A stretch of DNA of 60,433 nt. Origin: Tabrizicola sp. (GTDB lineage Bacteria; Pseudomonadota; Alphaproteobacteria; Rhodobacterales; Rhodobacteraceae). The notes beneath the pieces were generated by a model. The model searched no databases. It had not been told where the DNA came from and worked only from the letters and a program-made list of their open reading frames with translations. Of this stretch, positions 1 through 8,219 are shown piece by piece. Each line of letters opens with the position of its first letter. Within the stretch, counting starts at the first letter, position 1. The position numbers and the translations under genes are program-made. The stretch spans positions 1 through 60,433 of the forward strand of contig JALOTD010000070.1 of the NCBI GenBank assembly GCA_025458105.1, given 5' to 3'.

Positions 1-504
1 ATCGTCGCGGTGGGCACGGCGCTTGGCATCCGGTCGGCGCTGAAGGGCCGCCCGCTGACGCCGGACCTGGTGGAGGGCGTGGGCCGGGGCGCGGTGGCCC
101 ATGCCGAGACATTGCACCCGACGCGCTATCTGGAAGCGGTGGGGCATATCCACGCTTTCGGGCGCGAGATGGCGGGGTTCTTTGATACGGGCCCCGATAT
201 CCTTTTGTCCGCCACTTTGGCCGAGCCGCCCGCAAAGGTCGGCCGGTTCAGTCACGCGACCGAGGACTATGTGGGCTACCGCACCGGGCCGGCTGGCATC
301 TTCGCCTATTCCCCGTTCTGCGCCGTCTTCAACGCGAGCGGCCAACCTGCGGCGAGCCTGCCGCTTGGCTGGTCCAGCGCGGGCCTGCCCATCGGTATCC
401 ATCTGGCCGCCGCATTCGGCCAGGATGAAACCCTGATCGCCTTGTGCGCAGAGGTTGAGCGCACAGCACCTTGGGCCGGGAAAAGGGCCGCAATGGCCCG
501 TTAA
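1..504 (+). CDS. Amidase-family hydrolase, C-terminal part (5' end outside window)
   Basis: The reading frame is open from the first base and stops at 502-504, so only the last 167 or so residues are present. The residues before the end (PLGWSSAGLPIGIHLAA) match the C-terminal signature of the amidase signature family, which hydrolyses carboxamides with a Ser-cisSer-Lys triad. The triad itself lies outside the window. The stop is about 75 bases before a polyamine-type ABC transporter on the same strand, and a second complete amidase follows that transporter. This suggests the amidases process a transported amide or amine, but the substrate cannot be told. Confidence 0.85.
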   Translation: MVAVGTALGIRSALKGRPLTPDLVEGVGRGAVAHAETLHPTRYLEAVGHIHAFGREMAGFFDTGPDILLSATLAEPPAKVGRFSHATEDYVGYRTGPAGIFAYSPFCAVFNASGQPAASLPLGWSSAGLPIGIHLAAAFGQDETLIALCAEVERTAPWAGKRAAMAR

Positions 505-578
505 GGGGGAAGGAATCGCTTGTGGGGAAGAAATCTTTCCGCCCAATATGATCAAAACTGCCCTTGGGGAGGGTGCGT

Positions 579-1640
579 GTGTCTGACACGGTGACGATCT
601 CGGCCCGCAATGTGGTCAAGGCCTTTGGGCAGGGCGCGGGCCAGGTTCGGGCGCTGGACGATGTGTCGGTCAATATCCGACAGGGAGAGTTCTTCACACT
701 GCTTGGGCCGTCAGGATGCGGGAAAACCACGCTTTTGCGGCTGATCGCAGGGTTCGAGATGCCGACCGGCGGCACGATCCTTCTGGACGGCGCCGACATC
801 ACCACCCAGCCGCCGAACAAGCGGCCGGTAAACACGGTGTTTCAAAGCTATGCGCTGTTTCCCCATCTTACGGTGGCGCAGAACATAGCTTTCGGTTTGG
901 AGATGCTGGGGAAACCGGCGTCAGAAGTGAAGGCGCGGACGGCGGCGATGCTGGCCTTGGTGAAGCTGGAGGCAATGGCGGGCCGCAAGACCAGCCAGTT
1001 GTCGGGTGGGCAACAGCAGCGGGTGGCGCTGGCGCGGGCGCTGGCGCCGCAGCCGAAGGTGCTGCTGCTGGATGAGCCATTGAGTGCGCTGGACCTGAAG
1101 CTGCGCAAGGAAATGCAAATCGAACTCAAGCGGTTGCAGCTGGAGACGGGCATCACATTCATCTTCGTGACCCACGACCAGGAAGAAGCGCTGACCATGT
1201 CCGACCGCATCGCGGTGATGAGCGCGGGGAAGATCCAGCAGGTCGGCTCGGCCAAGGAGATCTACATCCACCCCAAGAACCGCTTTGTCGCAAGTTTCAT
1301 CGGCGAGACGAATTTTCTGCACGGGAAGGCCGAGGCGGGGGCCTTGCGGCTGGGCACAGGCGAGCGGGTCGAGGTGCCGGGGCTGGCGGCGGGGGGCGAA
1401 GCGACGGTCAGCGTGCGGCCCGAACAGGTACGGCTGGTGCTGCCTTCGGACGGGCTGAAGGCCACGGTCGGCGCGCTGGTCTATTTCGGGACCGACACGC
1501 ATTGCCACCTGCACTTGGCGGACGGGACCGAGGTGGTCGCGCGGCTGCAAAGCCCTGCGACGGGCGAGGCGGGGCTGGCGCAGGGCCAGGCGGTGGGCTT
1601 GCGGTTTGCCGAGGGCGCGGTGCAGCGGGTGGAGGACTGA
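579..1640 (+). CDS. potA: Polyamine-type ABC transporter ATP-binding protein (PotA-like)
   Basis: This 353-residue ATPase energises uptake by the permeases encoded directly downstream. Walker A GPSGCGKT is at residues 43-50, the Q-loop Gln near 89, the LSGGQ signature at 141-145, Walker B VLLLDEP at 161-167 and the switch His near 199. A TOBE-type regulatory domain fills the last 110 residues or so. I chose the GTG at 579 because a GGGGAGGG ribosome-binding site ends 5 bases upstream; TTG and GTG codons at 564 and 573 are worse placed. It is followed after one base by the first permease. Family membership is clear. The substrate (spermidine, putrescine or a related amine) is inferred from the family and the binding protein. 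Confidence 0.93.
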   Translation: MSDTVTISARNVVKAFGQGAGQVRALDDVSVNIRQGEFFTLLGPSGCGKTTLLRLIAGFEMPTGGTILLDGADITTQPPNKRPVNTVFQSYALFPHLTVAQNIAFGLEMLGKPASEVKARTAAMLALVKLEAMAGRKTSQLSGGQQQRVALARALAPQPKVLLLDEPLSALDLKLRKEMQIELKRLQLETGITFIFVTHDQEEALTMSDRIAVMSAGKIQQVGSAKEIYIHPKNRFVASFIGETNFLHGKAEAGALRLGTGERVEVPGLAAGGEATVSVRPEQVRLVLPSDGLKATVGALVYFGTDTHCHLHLADGTEVVARLQSPATGEAGLAQGQAVGLRFAEGAVQRVED

Positions 1641-1641
1641 G

Positions 1642-2556
1642 ATGAGCCCCGCCGAGGAAAATGCCATCAAGACCTCGGCCCGCAATGGCTGGCTTCTGTC
1701 GCTGCCCGCGCTGGTGATGCTGGCCTTCGCAGCCACGGGGCCCTTGCTGATCGTCGTCTGGTATTCCTTTCTGACCGCAAACGACACGGGGAACGTGATC
1801 CATCAGTTCTCGACCGAGGGCTGGGTCGGGATCCTGTTTACCTACGACATCTTCGAGGACGGCTGGGTGCTGGCGGATGCGCACCTCACGATCTTCTGGC
1901 GGTCTGTGTGGTTGTCGCTGGTTACCACCGCGCTGACTTTTGCCATCGGTTTCCCGACCGCCTGGTTCATCGCCACGCGCCCCGCCAAGGAACGCGCGCT
2001 GTGGCTGTTCCTGATCACCATACCGTTCTGGACCAACCTTCTGATCCGCACCTTTGCGATCAACGAGGTGATCCGGAACGAGGGGCTTTTGAACACTCTG
2101 CTGATCTGGGCGGGCGTGATCGAGGTGCCGCTGCAGATCAACTACACCGAAACCGCCGTCCTGATCGGGATGACCTATGTCTACCTGCCGCTTATGGTGC
2201 TGCCGCTTTATGCGACCATCGAACGCTTCGATATGCGGCTGCTGGAGGCGTCGTATGACTTGTATGCCAGCCGCTGGCGTACCCTGCGCCGGGTGATCCT
2301 GCCCATCGTCAAGCCGGGGATCATCGCCGGGTCGATCCTGGTCTTTGTCCCCTCGCTTGGCGCCTATGTGACCCCCCGCATCCTGGGCGGCGGCAAGAAC
2401 ATGATGATCGGCAACTTCATTGAACTCCAGTTCCTGCAGGGCAAGAACTGGCCCTTGGGCGCGGCTTTGTCGGTGACGCTGCTGATCATCGTGACGGCGG
2501 CGCTTCTGGTCTATGTGAAGGTCGCGAACCGCGACCGGGGGGCCGGGCATGGCTGA
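1642..2556 (+). CDS. potB: Polyamine-type ABC transporter permease (PotB-like)
   Basis: A 304-residue inner-membrane permease with six predicted hydrophobic segments; the first (residues 13-35 or so) follows a short cytoplasmic N-terminus. The EAA-type coupling loop that contacts the ATPase is visible around residues 205-235 (EASYDLYASRWRTLRR and a following PGI). The ATG at 1642 lies one base after the ATPase stop and has GGAGG at 1631-1635, so translation is probably coupled. The 3' end overlaps the next permease by 8 bases. It forms the channel heterodimer with the next gene product. Confidence 0.93.
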   Translation: MSPAEENAIKTSARNGWLLSLPALVMLAFAATGPLLIVVWYSFLTANDTGNVIHQFSTEGWVGILFTYDIFEDGWVLADAHLTIFWRSVWLSLVTTALTFAIGFPTAWFIATRPAKERALWLFLITIPFWTNLLIRTFAINEVIRNEGLLNTLLIWAGVIEVPLQINYTETAVLIGMTYVYLPLMVLPLYATIERFDMRLLEASYDLYASRWRTLRRVILPIVKPGIIAGSILVFVPSLGAYVTPRILGGGKNMMIGNFIELQFLQGKNWPLGAALSVTLLIIVTAALLVYVKVANRDRGAGHG

Positions 2557-3352
2557 GCGGGGGTTCCAGATCAGCCGGTTGCCGGGCTTTGCGACCGTGG
2601 CCATCGGGGCCTTTGTGCTTCTGTATCTGCCTATCCTCACGCTGGTGGTCTATTCCTTCAATGCCTCGAACTCGGTCGCGGTCTGGGGCGGGTTCTCGCT
2701 GCATTGGTACGCGGACGCCTGGGCGAATGAGGATGTGAAGGCCGCCACGGTCCGATCACTGGTGATCGGGGTATCGGCGGCGTTCTTGTCGACGATCCTG
2801 GCCACGCTGGCGGCCCTAGGCACCACGCGGCGGCGGGCCTTCAAGGGGCAGACCTTAATCTATGTGGTCATCAACCAGCCGCTGATGGTGCCCGAGATCG
2901 TGACGGCGGTCGCGCTGATGATCTTCTTCGGGATCATCAAGGTCGCCACCGGCTATCAGGGCCTGGGCTACCTGATCGCCGCGCACACGGCCTTCTGCCT
3001 TCCCTTCGCCTACCTGCCCATCCGCGCGCGGCTGGAAAGCATGGACCTGGCGCTAGAGACCGCCGCCGCCGATCTTTACGCGTCGCCGTGGCAGACCTTC
3101 CGCCGGGTGACGTTGCCCCTGCTGGCCCCCGGCATCATGGCAGGCGCCATGCTGGCCTTCGTCATCAGCCTGGATGACGTCGTCATCACCGAATTCGTCA
3201 AATCCGGCGGCCAGGACACCTTGCCGACCTACATGCTGGGCCAGCTGCGCCGGTCCTTCACGCCCGAGGTCAACGCGATCTCGACCATGCTGTTGGCGGT
3301 CACCGTCGTCCTGCTGACCGCCTTCTTCTTACTGACCCGCAAAAAAGACTGA
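2549..3352 (+). CDS. potC: Polyamine-type ABC transporter permease (PotC-like)
   Basis: A 267-residue permease with about six membrane segments. The coupling loop (AAADLYASPWQTFRRVTLP) lies near residues 170-190. It also carries the segment ISLDDVVITEF that is typical of PotC and PotI proteins. The ATG overlaps the preceding gene by 8 bases (ATGGCTGA), which implies coupled translation. Together with the upstream permease, ATPase and downstream binding protein it makes a complete importer of the spermidine/putrescine class. Confidence 0.93.
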   Translation: MAERGFQISRLPGFATVAIGAFVLLYLPILTLVVYSFNASNSVAVWGGFSLHWYADAWANEDVKAATVRSLVIGVSAAFLSTILATLAALGTTRRRAFKGQTLIYVVINQPLMVPEIVTAVALMIFFGIIKVATGYQGLGYLIAAHTAFCLPFAYLPIRARLESMDLALETAAADLYASPWQTFRRVTLPLLAPGIMAGAMLAFVISLDDVVITEFVKSGGQDTLPTYMLGQLRRSFTPEVNAISTMLLAVTVVLLTAFFLLTRKKD

Positions 3353-3369
3353 CCAACAGGGAGACACTG

Positions 3370-4398
3370 ATGAAACACCTACTGTCCGCAACCGCGATGG
3401 TCCTTGCCTCGGCGACGCTCGCCGGGGCCGAAGGCGTGCTGCAACTGTACAACTGGGGCAACTACACCAGCCCCGAGCTGCTGGAGAAGTTCGAGAAAGA
3501 GACCGGGATCAAGGTCACCGTCACCGACTACGATAGCAACGACGTGGCCCTGGCCAAGGTCGAGGCGGGCGGGTCGGGCTTTGACCTGGTGGTGCCCTCG
3601 GCCAACTATGTGCCGATCTGGGTGGAAAAGGGCCTTATCGTGCCGCTGGACCTGTCCAAGCTGCCGAACCACGCCAACATCGCCCCCGAATGGAAGGACG
3701 TGCCTTGGGATCCGGGCCGCGCCTATACGATCCCGTGGCAGTGGGGTTCGACCGGACTGACGGTCAACACCAAGGTCTATGGCGGGGACATCAACACCTC
3801 GGCCGTGTTCCTGGAGGTTCCGCCCGAACTGCAGGGCAAGATCAACGTGGTGCCCGAGATGAACGACATCGTGGCGCTGGCGACGATGTACGTGGGGGGC
3901 GAGCCCTGTTCCGAGGACCCCGAGGTGATGAAGAAGGCGCGCGATGTCCTTCTGGCCGCCAAGCCGAACTGGATTTCCATGGACTATGGCGCGACCGAAC
4001 GCGTGTCGAACGGCGACTGGGCGGCGTCCGTCAACTGGAACGGATCCAGCATGCGGGTGCGGCTGAACACGAACGGTGACGTGCAGTACGGTTACCCCAA
4101 GGAAGGCTATCCGCTGTTCATGGACTCGGTCGCGCTTCTTAAGGACGCGACGAACGTCGAAGAGGCCTACAAGTTCCTCGATTTCATCATGGTCCCCGAA
4201 AACGCCGCGATGATCTCGAACTTCGCGCGGTATGCGAACGGGATTTCGGGGTCCGAGGCGTTTATGGACCCGGAAATGACCAATGCCCCCGAAGTGGTTA
4301 TCCCCGAGGAGTTCAAGGCTGCGGGCGTGTTCCTGCCGACCTGCACCGGCAAGTCGCTGGACTACATCACCGCGATCTGGACCGAGTTGCAGAAGTAA
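3370..4398 (+). CDS. potD: Periplasmic polyamine-type substrate-binding protein (PotD/PotF-like)
   Basis: A 342-residue binding protein with a Sec signal peptide (hydrophobic residues 4-18, likely cleavage after AGA at about residue 20). The mature N-terminus reads LQLYNWGNYTSPELLEKFEK, a strong match to PotD and PotF. The segments VTDYDSNDVALAKVEAG and FDLVVPS are typical of the ligand cleft. The AGGGAGA ribosome-binding site lies 7-8 bases before the ATG, and the gene starts 17 bases after the permease stop. A GC hairpin repeat follows and could reduce read-through or stabilise the transcript. The true ligand cannot be decided from sequence. Confidence 0.92.
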   Translation: MKHLLSATAMVLASATLAGAEGVLQLYNWGNYTSPELLEKFEKETGIKVTVTDYDSNDVALAKVEAGGSGFDLVVPSANYVPIWVEKGLIVPLDLSKLPNHANIAPEWKDVPWDPGRAYTIPWQWGSTGLTVNTKVYGGDINTSAVFLEVPPELQGKINVVPEMNDIVALATMYVGGEPCSEDPEVMKKARDVLLAAKPNWISMDYGATERVSNGDWAASVNWNGSSMRVRLNTNGDVQYGYPKEGYPLFMDSVALLKDATNVEEAYKFLDFIMVPENAAMISNFARYANGISGSEAFMDPEMTNAPEVVIPEEFKAAGVFLPTCTGKSLDYITAIWTELQK

Positions 4399-4420
4399 GC
4401 TCTGCGTAACCTAGGGCGGA

Positions 4421-4469
4421 CCGGGGGTTTTGCACCCCCGGCCCCCCGCAGGATATTTGGGCAAAGATG
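4421..4469. repeat. Intergenic hairpin repeat with GGATATTTGGG tail, copy 1
   Basis: The stem CCGGGGG (4421-4427) pairs with CCCCCGG (4435-4441) around a 7-base loop, followed by GGATATTTGGG (4451-4461) and a purine-rich AAAGATGAAAG. An inverted copy with the same tail lies at 60109-60148. The hairpin can act as a terminator for the transporter operon. The tail runs into and supplies the ATG of the next gene. Confidence 0.7.
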
Positions 4470-5891
4470 AAAGGCCTTCTGGAGCTTTCAGCGACTGCGC
4501 TTTCGGTGGCAATTCACGCCCGCAAGGTTGCGCCATCCGAAGTCATGGCCGCTTGGCTAGAGCAGGTCGCCACCGTCAATCCTGCCGTGAATGCTGTGGT
4601 CTCGCTGCGTGACCCGGACGCGCTGATGGCCGAGGCGCGGGCGCTGGATGACCTGGCCCCGAAGGACTGGCTGCATGGCATTCCCTTTGCGGTCAAGGAT
4701 CTGGTGGCGACAAAGGGGCTGCGGACGACCTGGGGCTCGCCGATCTGGAAGGACCATGTGCCCGAGCAGGATGATCTGGTGGCCGCCAGACTGCGCGGGG
4801 CGGGCGCAGTGATCGCTGCCAAGACCAATGTGCCGGAATGGGGCCAGGGGTCACATTCCTTCAACCCGGTGTTTGGCGTCACGCGGAACCCCTATGATCT
4901 GTCACGCAGCGCCGGAGGATCATCAGGCGGGGCGGCGGCGGCACTTGCAACGCGGATGGCTTGGGTCGCGGACGGGTCAGACATGATGGGCAGCTTGCGG
5001 AACCCCGCAGCCTTCTGCAACGTCTACGGCTTTCGTCCGACCTGGGGTCTTGTCCCGCAGGATGCCGAGGGTGATACGTACCTTTCGACGCTGTCCACCG
5101 AAGGCCCGATGGCCCGGACGATCGAGGATGTAGCGCGGCTTCTTCTGGTGCTGGCGGGCGAGAACCCCGAGGTGCCCTTCCCCCGCGCAGTACCGGACCT
5201 CACGCTTGATCGCGACTTGAAGGGCTGCCGGATCGGCTGGCTGACCGACTGGGGCGGGGCCTATCCGATAGAACCGGGAATTCTGGCCTCATGCGAGGCC
5301 GCCCTGCGCCAGTTTGAGGCGATGGGTGCTGTGGTCGAGCCCCTGCCGCCGCCTTTCCCGGCCGAAAAGCTGTGGTCCTCGTGGACGACGCTGCGCGCCA
5401 TGCTGAACGCGGGGGCCAAGCGGGTTCTGGCGGAAGACCCGGCCAAGCGCGCCCTGACCAAACCCGAGACGATCTGGGAGATCGAGCAGGGGTTGGGGCT
5501 TTCGGCGCAGGCGGTCTATGAGGCCAGCGTCATCCGCAGCCGCTGGCACGCCCATGCTGCGCGGTTGTTCGAGAGGTATGACGCGGTCGTCCTGCCAAGC
5601 GCGCAGGTCTGGCCCTTCCCCGCTGACTGGCGCTGGCCGGAAGAGATCTTGGGTCGCAAGATGGACACATATCACCGATGGATGGAGGTCGTGGTGCCCG
5701 CCAGCCTGATCGGCCTGCCCGCCTTGTCGGTTCCGGTAGGCTTCGGGCCAGAGGGCCTGCCGATGGGGATGCAGATTATCGGGCGGTCCGGCGACGACAT
5801 GGGTATCCTGGCCATCGGTCAGGCTTGGCACCGGGCGACCGAATGGCCGCAGAAGCGCCCGCCTCTGGTGGCAGGCGCGGTTTCGCGCTAG
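4467..5891 (+). CDS. Amidase signature family protein
   Basis: A complete 474-residue amidase. The Ser-cisSer-Lys triad is visible: Lys77 in FAVKDL, cis-Ser152 in SAGGSSGG and nucleophile Ser176 in GSDMMGSLRNP. The C-terminus PVGFGPEGLPMGMQIIG is the usual family ending. The start ATG at 4467 lies inside the end of the intergenic repeat and has no clear ribosome-binding site, but the residues that follow match a normal amidase N-terminus. It probably forms a functional unit with the transporter upstream and the other amidase at the window start. The substrate is unknown; it is not part of a gatCAB set here. Confidence 0.9.
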   Translation: MKGLLELSATALSVAIHARKVAPSEVMAAWLEQVATVNPAVNAVVSLRDPDALMAEARALDDLAPKDWLHGIPFAVKDLVATKGLRTTWGSPIWKDHVPEQDDLVAARLRGAGAVIAAKTNVPEWGQGSHSFNPVFGVTRNPYDLSRSAGGSSGGAAAALATRMAWVADGSDMMGSLRNPAAFCNVYGFRPTWGLVPQDAEGDTYLSTLSTEGPMARTIEDVARLLLVLAGENPEVPFPRAVPDLTLDRDLKGCRIGWLTDWGGAYPIEPGILASCEAALRQFEAMGAVVEPLPPPFPAEKLWSSWTTLRAMLNAGAKRVLAEDPAKRALTKPETIWEIEQGLGLSAQAVYEASVIRSRWHAHAARLFERYDAVVLPSAQVWPFPADWRWPEEILGRKMDTYHRWMEVVVPASLIGLPALSVPVGFGPEGLPMGMQIIGRSGDDMGILAIGQAWHRATEWPQKRPPLVAGAVSR

Positions 5892-5900
5892 GGGTTCGTC

Positions 5901-6728
5901 ATGCGCGTTCTGGTCATCGGCTCGGGCTCTATCGGGCGTCGGCATCACGACAATCTGCAAGTGCTGGGGGCGTCCTCCCGGCTCGTCTCGTGGCGCGAGG
6001 CGGGGCTTGGCGGGTCGCTTGCCGCGATGACGGACGCCGAGGCCGTGGTGGTGGCGACCGCAACCGACGTCCGCCTGCCCCTGATAGAAGCCGCGGCGGC
6101 GCGCGGGTTGCCGATGTATGTCGAAAAACCCTTGGCCTTCCGGCCCGACGAGGTGGAGGCGATTGCCTTGGCCGCGGCTCCGGTCGCGGACCGGTCAATG
6201 CTGGGCTATATGATGCGTTATCATCCGGCGGTGCGGGCGTTGGCGGGGATGGACCTGTCCGACGTCTTCCAGTTCGCGCTGACCATCGGCCATGACGTGA
6301 CCCAGTGGCGGGCGAACTGGCGGTTTTCTGACAGCTATGCGGCGCGGGCCGAAGGCGGCGGGGTGCTGTTGGACCTGTGCCACGAGCTTGATCTTGCGGT
6401 CTGCCTATTTCCGGGGCTGGAGGTGACGCGGGTAGAGTGCATTGGCCATCCGGGGTTTCCCGGCGCGGACTTCGCCAGCCGGATTTCCTTGCGCTGTCAG
6501 GGACTTGTGGGCGATGTGTCGATGGACTACCTGACCCCCCTCCTCCACCGCCGCACAATGCTGCGCGGAACCGAGCGGATGCAGGACTTCGACTTGGCGT
6601 TCGGCGGAGCGCTGTCGGACAACCCACTCATGCCCCGGCTGGACCTCTGCCTGCCCTCGGCGCGGCTGGTGGCGGATGCCTGGTCACAGCGGTCGTTCAT
6701 TGGCGAGATCACGAAGGAGATCCCATGA
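5901..6728 (+). CDS. Gfo/Idh/MocA-family NAD(P)-dependent sugar oxidoreductase
   Basis: A 275-residue protein with an N-terminal Rossmann fold (VIGSGSIGRRH, residues 5-15) and the family EKP motif at residues 75-77, where the Lys helps catalysis. It is shorter than the usual 330-380 residues, so the C-terminal substrate domain is reduced. It is the first gene of a three-gene operon with a CMP-sugar synthetase (4-base overlap) and an SDR. Gfo/Idh proteins occur in nonulosonic-acid clusters (for example PtmF in Campylobacter flagellar modification). A role in making or modifying the sugar precursor is inferred from this context. Confidence 0.85.
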   Translation: MRVLVIGSGSIGRRHHDNLQVLGASSRLVSWREAGLGGSLAAMTDAEAVVVATATDVRLPLIEAAAARGLPMYVEKPLAFRPDEVEAIALAAAPVADRSMLGYMMRYHPAVRALAGMDLSDVFQFALTIGHDVTQWRANWRFSDSYAARAEGGGVLLDLCHELDLAVCLFPGLEVTRVECIGHPGFPGADFASRISLRCQGLVGDVSMDYLTPLLHRRTMLRGTERMQDFDLAFGGALSDNPLMPRLDLCLPSARLVADAWSQRSFIGEITKEIP

Positions 6729-7435
6729 TCCTGGGGCACATCGGCGCGCGGAAGGGCTCGAAAGGGGTGCCGCGCAAGAATTTTCGGAATATCCACGGCA
6801 AGCCGCTGATCGACTGGTCGCTGGACCAGTTACTGGATCATCCGTTGGTGGATGCGGTCGTTGTCAGCACCGATGACGAGGAGATCTATGAGCACGCGGT
6901 GGCCAAGGGCTGCCTGAAGATCGGCCTCCGCCCTGAACATCTGGCGACCGACACGGCCGGGAAATGGGGCGTCTGGCAGCACGCGCTGGAGGCGTCCGAG
7001 GCGCTTATCGGGCCAGTGGATGCCTTCCTTGACCTCGACTGCACCTCGCCGCTCCGGCTTTCGGAAGACATAACCGCAGCGCTGCAACTTTACAAAATCG
7101 AACATCCTGACCTGGTCATGAGCTGCTGCGAGGCAAGAAAGAATCCATATTTCAACCTTGTCGAGCCGGATGCCTCTGGCGCGCTGCATGTATCCAAACC
7201 TTTGCCGGGTGGGGTCGTGGCGCGGCAGCAGGCGCCGGTCGTCTATGAACACGCGGCCTCGACCTATGTGGTCTCGCCGGCCTATCTGAAACGGTCGAAG
7301 GGGCTTTGGGAAGGGCGGGTGATCCCCTACCTGATGCCGCCCGAGCGTTGCGTCGATATCGACACGCCCTTCGACTTCCGTCTTGTCGAGTTTCTGATGC
7401 AGGAGGCCCAGACCTTGGGCAAGGAACATGGCTGA
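6725..7435 (+). CDS. neuA: Acylneuraminate (CMP-nonulosonate) cytidylyltransferase
   Basis: A 236-residue enzyme expected to activate a nonulosonic acid with CTP to give the CMP-sugar donor in the cytoplasm. The N-terminal CTP-binding motif GARKGSKGVPRKN is at residues 7-19, a TSPLR segment lies near residue 103, and DIDTPFDF near the end matches the family's metal and sugar site. The ATG at 6725 overlaps the upstream stop (ATGA); the frame stays open further upstream but has no plausible start. It works with the NeuC and NeuB homologues on the opposite strand. Whether the sugar is Neu5Ac or a legionaminic-type acid is not settled. Confidence 0.88.
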   Translation: MILGHIGARKGSKGVPRKNFRNIHGKPLIDWSLDQLLDHPLVDAVVVSTDDEEIYEHAVAKGCLKIGLRPEHLATDTAGKWGVWQHALEASEALIGPVDAFLDLDCTSPLRLSEDITAALQLYKIEHPDLVMSCCEARKNPYFNLVEPDASGALHVSKPLPGGVVARQQAPVVYEHAASTYVVSPAYLKRSKGLWEGRVIPYLMPPERCVDIDTPFDFRLVEFLMQEAQTLGKEHG

Positions 7436-8219
7436 ACAACTGAAAGGCCGCACCGTCTTTATCACCGGATCAGGTGGGGTGCTGGGCTCAACCTACGTCC
7501 GACGAATGCTGGCCGAGGGGGCGCGGGTGATCGCTTCGGATCTGCCAGGTCACCGGGCCGAGGCGCTGGTCGACGCGCATGGTGGAAACGAGGCGTTCCG
7601 CTTCTACCCGCTGAATGTGGCGAACGAGGACGAAGTGACCGGGATTTTTCAGCGTATCCTGAAGGATGGCTGGGAGCCGAACGTGGTGCTGAACAACGCC
7701 GCCATCACCGGAGAACTGCTGATGGGCGCGGGCCAACCTTTCCCGGATTTCGCCGACCTGAAAGTCAGCGATTGGGAGAAGACCCTGCGAACCAACCTGA
7801 CGGGGCCGTTCATGATTGCCCGGCAGATGGACCGCGACATCGTCGGCAAATGGCCCTGCACGCTGATCAACGTGGCCTCGATGTATGCCTTGAACGGGGC
7901 GCATCACCGGATTTACGAGGGGATGCCGTTCAAGAATTTCTCGGCCTATGGGGTGACCAAGGCGGGGATTCACGGGCTGACGGTCTGGCTTGCAGGCTAC
8001 TGGGCGCCGCGGGGGGCGACGGTCAACACGATCGCACCGGGGGCGGTCTTCAATGGCCATTCCGAAGAATTCCAGCGCCGGGTGGGCGAACTCATCATGC
8101 TGGACCGGATGGCCAAGCCGGACGAGATCGCGGATGCGATGCTGTTCCTGGCCAGTGCCCAGGCAGGATACATGACCGGGCAGATGGTCAACGTCGACGG
8201 TGGCTTCAGCGGCTGGTGA
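7428..8219 (+). CDS. SDR-family oxidoreductase of the nonulosonate operon (PtmA-like)
   Basis: A 263-residue classical short-chain dehydrogenase. The cofactor motif TGSGGVLG is at residues 14-21, NNAA at 89-92, catalytic Ser151, and YGVTK with Tyr174 and Lys178. It overlaps the cytidylyltransferase by 8 bases. PtmA-like SDRs sit next to CMP-legionaminate or CMP-sialate synthetases in other bacteria, so a role in sugar tailoring is likely but not shown. Its 3' end overlaps the convergent WaaA gene by 14 bases. Confidence 0.87.
   Translation: MAEQLKGRTVFITGSGGVLGSTYVRRMLAEGARVIASDLPGHRAEALVDAHGGNEAFRFYPLNVANEDEVTGIFQRILKDGWEPNVVLNNAAITGELLMGAGQPFPDFADLKVSDWEKTLRTNLTGPFMIARQMDRDIVGKWPCTLINVASMYALNGAHHRIYEGMPFKNFSAYGVTKAGIHGLTVWLAGYWAPRGATVNTIAPGAVFNGHSEEFQRRVGELIMLDRMAKPDEIADAMLFLASAQAGYMTGQMVNVDGGFSGW

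Noticed and set aside
1408..2640. A 410-codon open frame opposite the first permease
   Set aside because: Hydrophilic antisense product without similarity; the permease is unambiguous.
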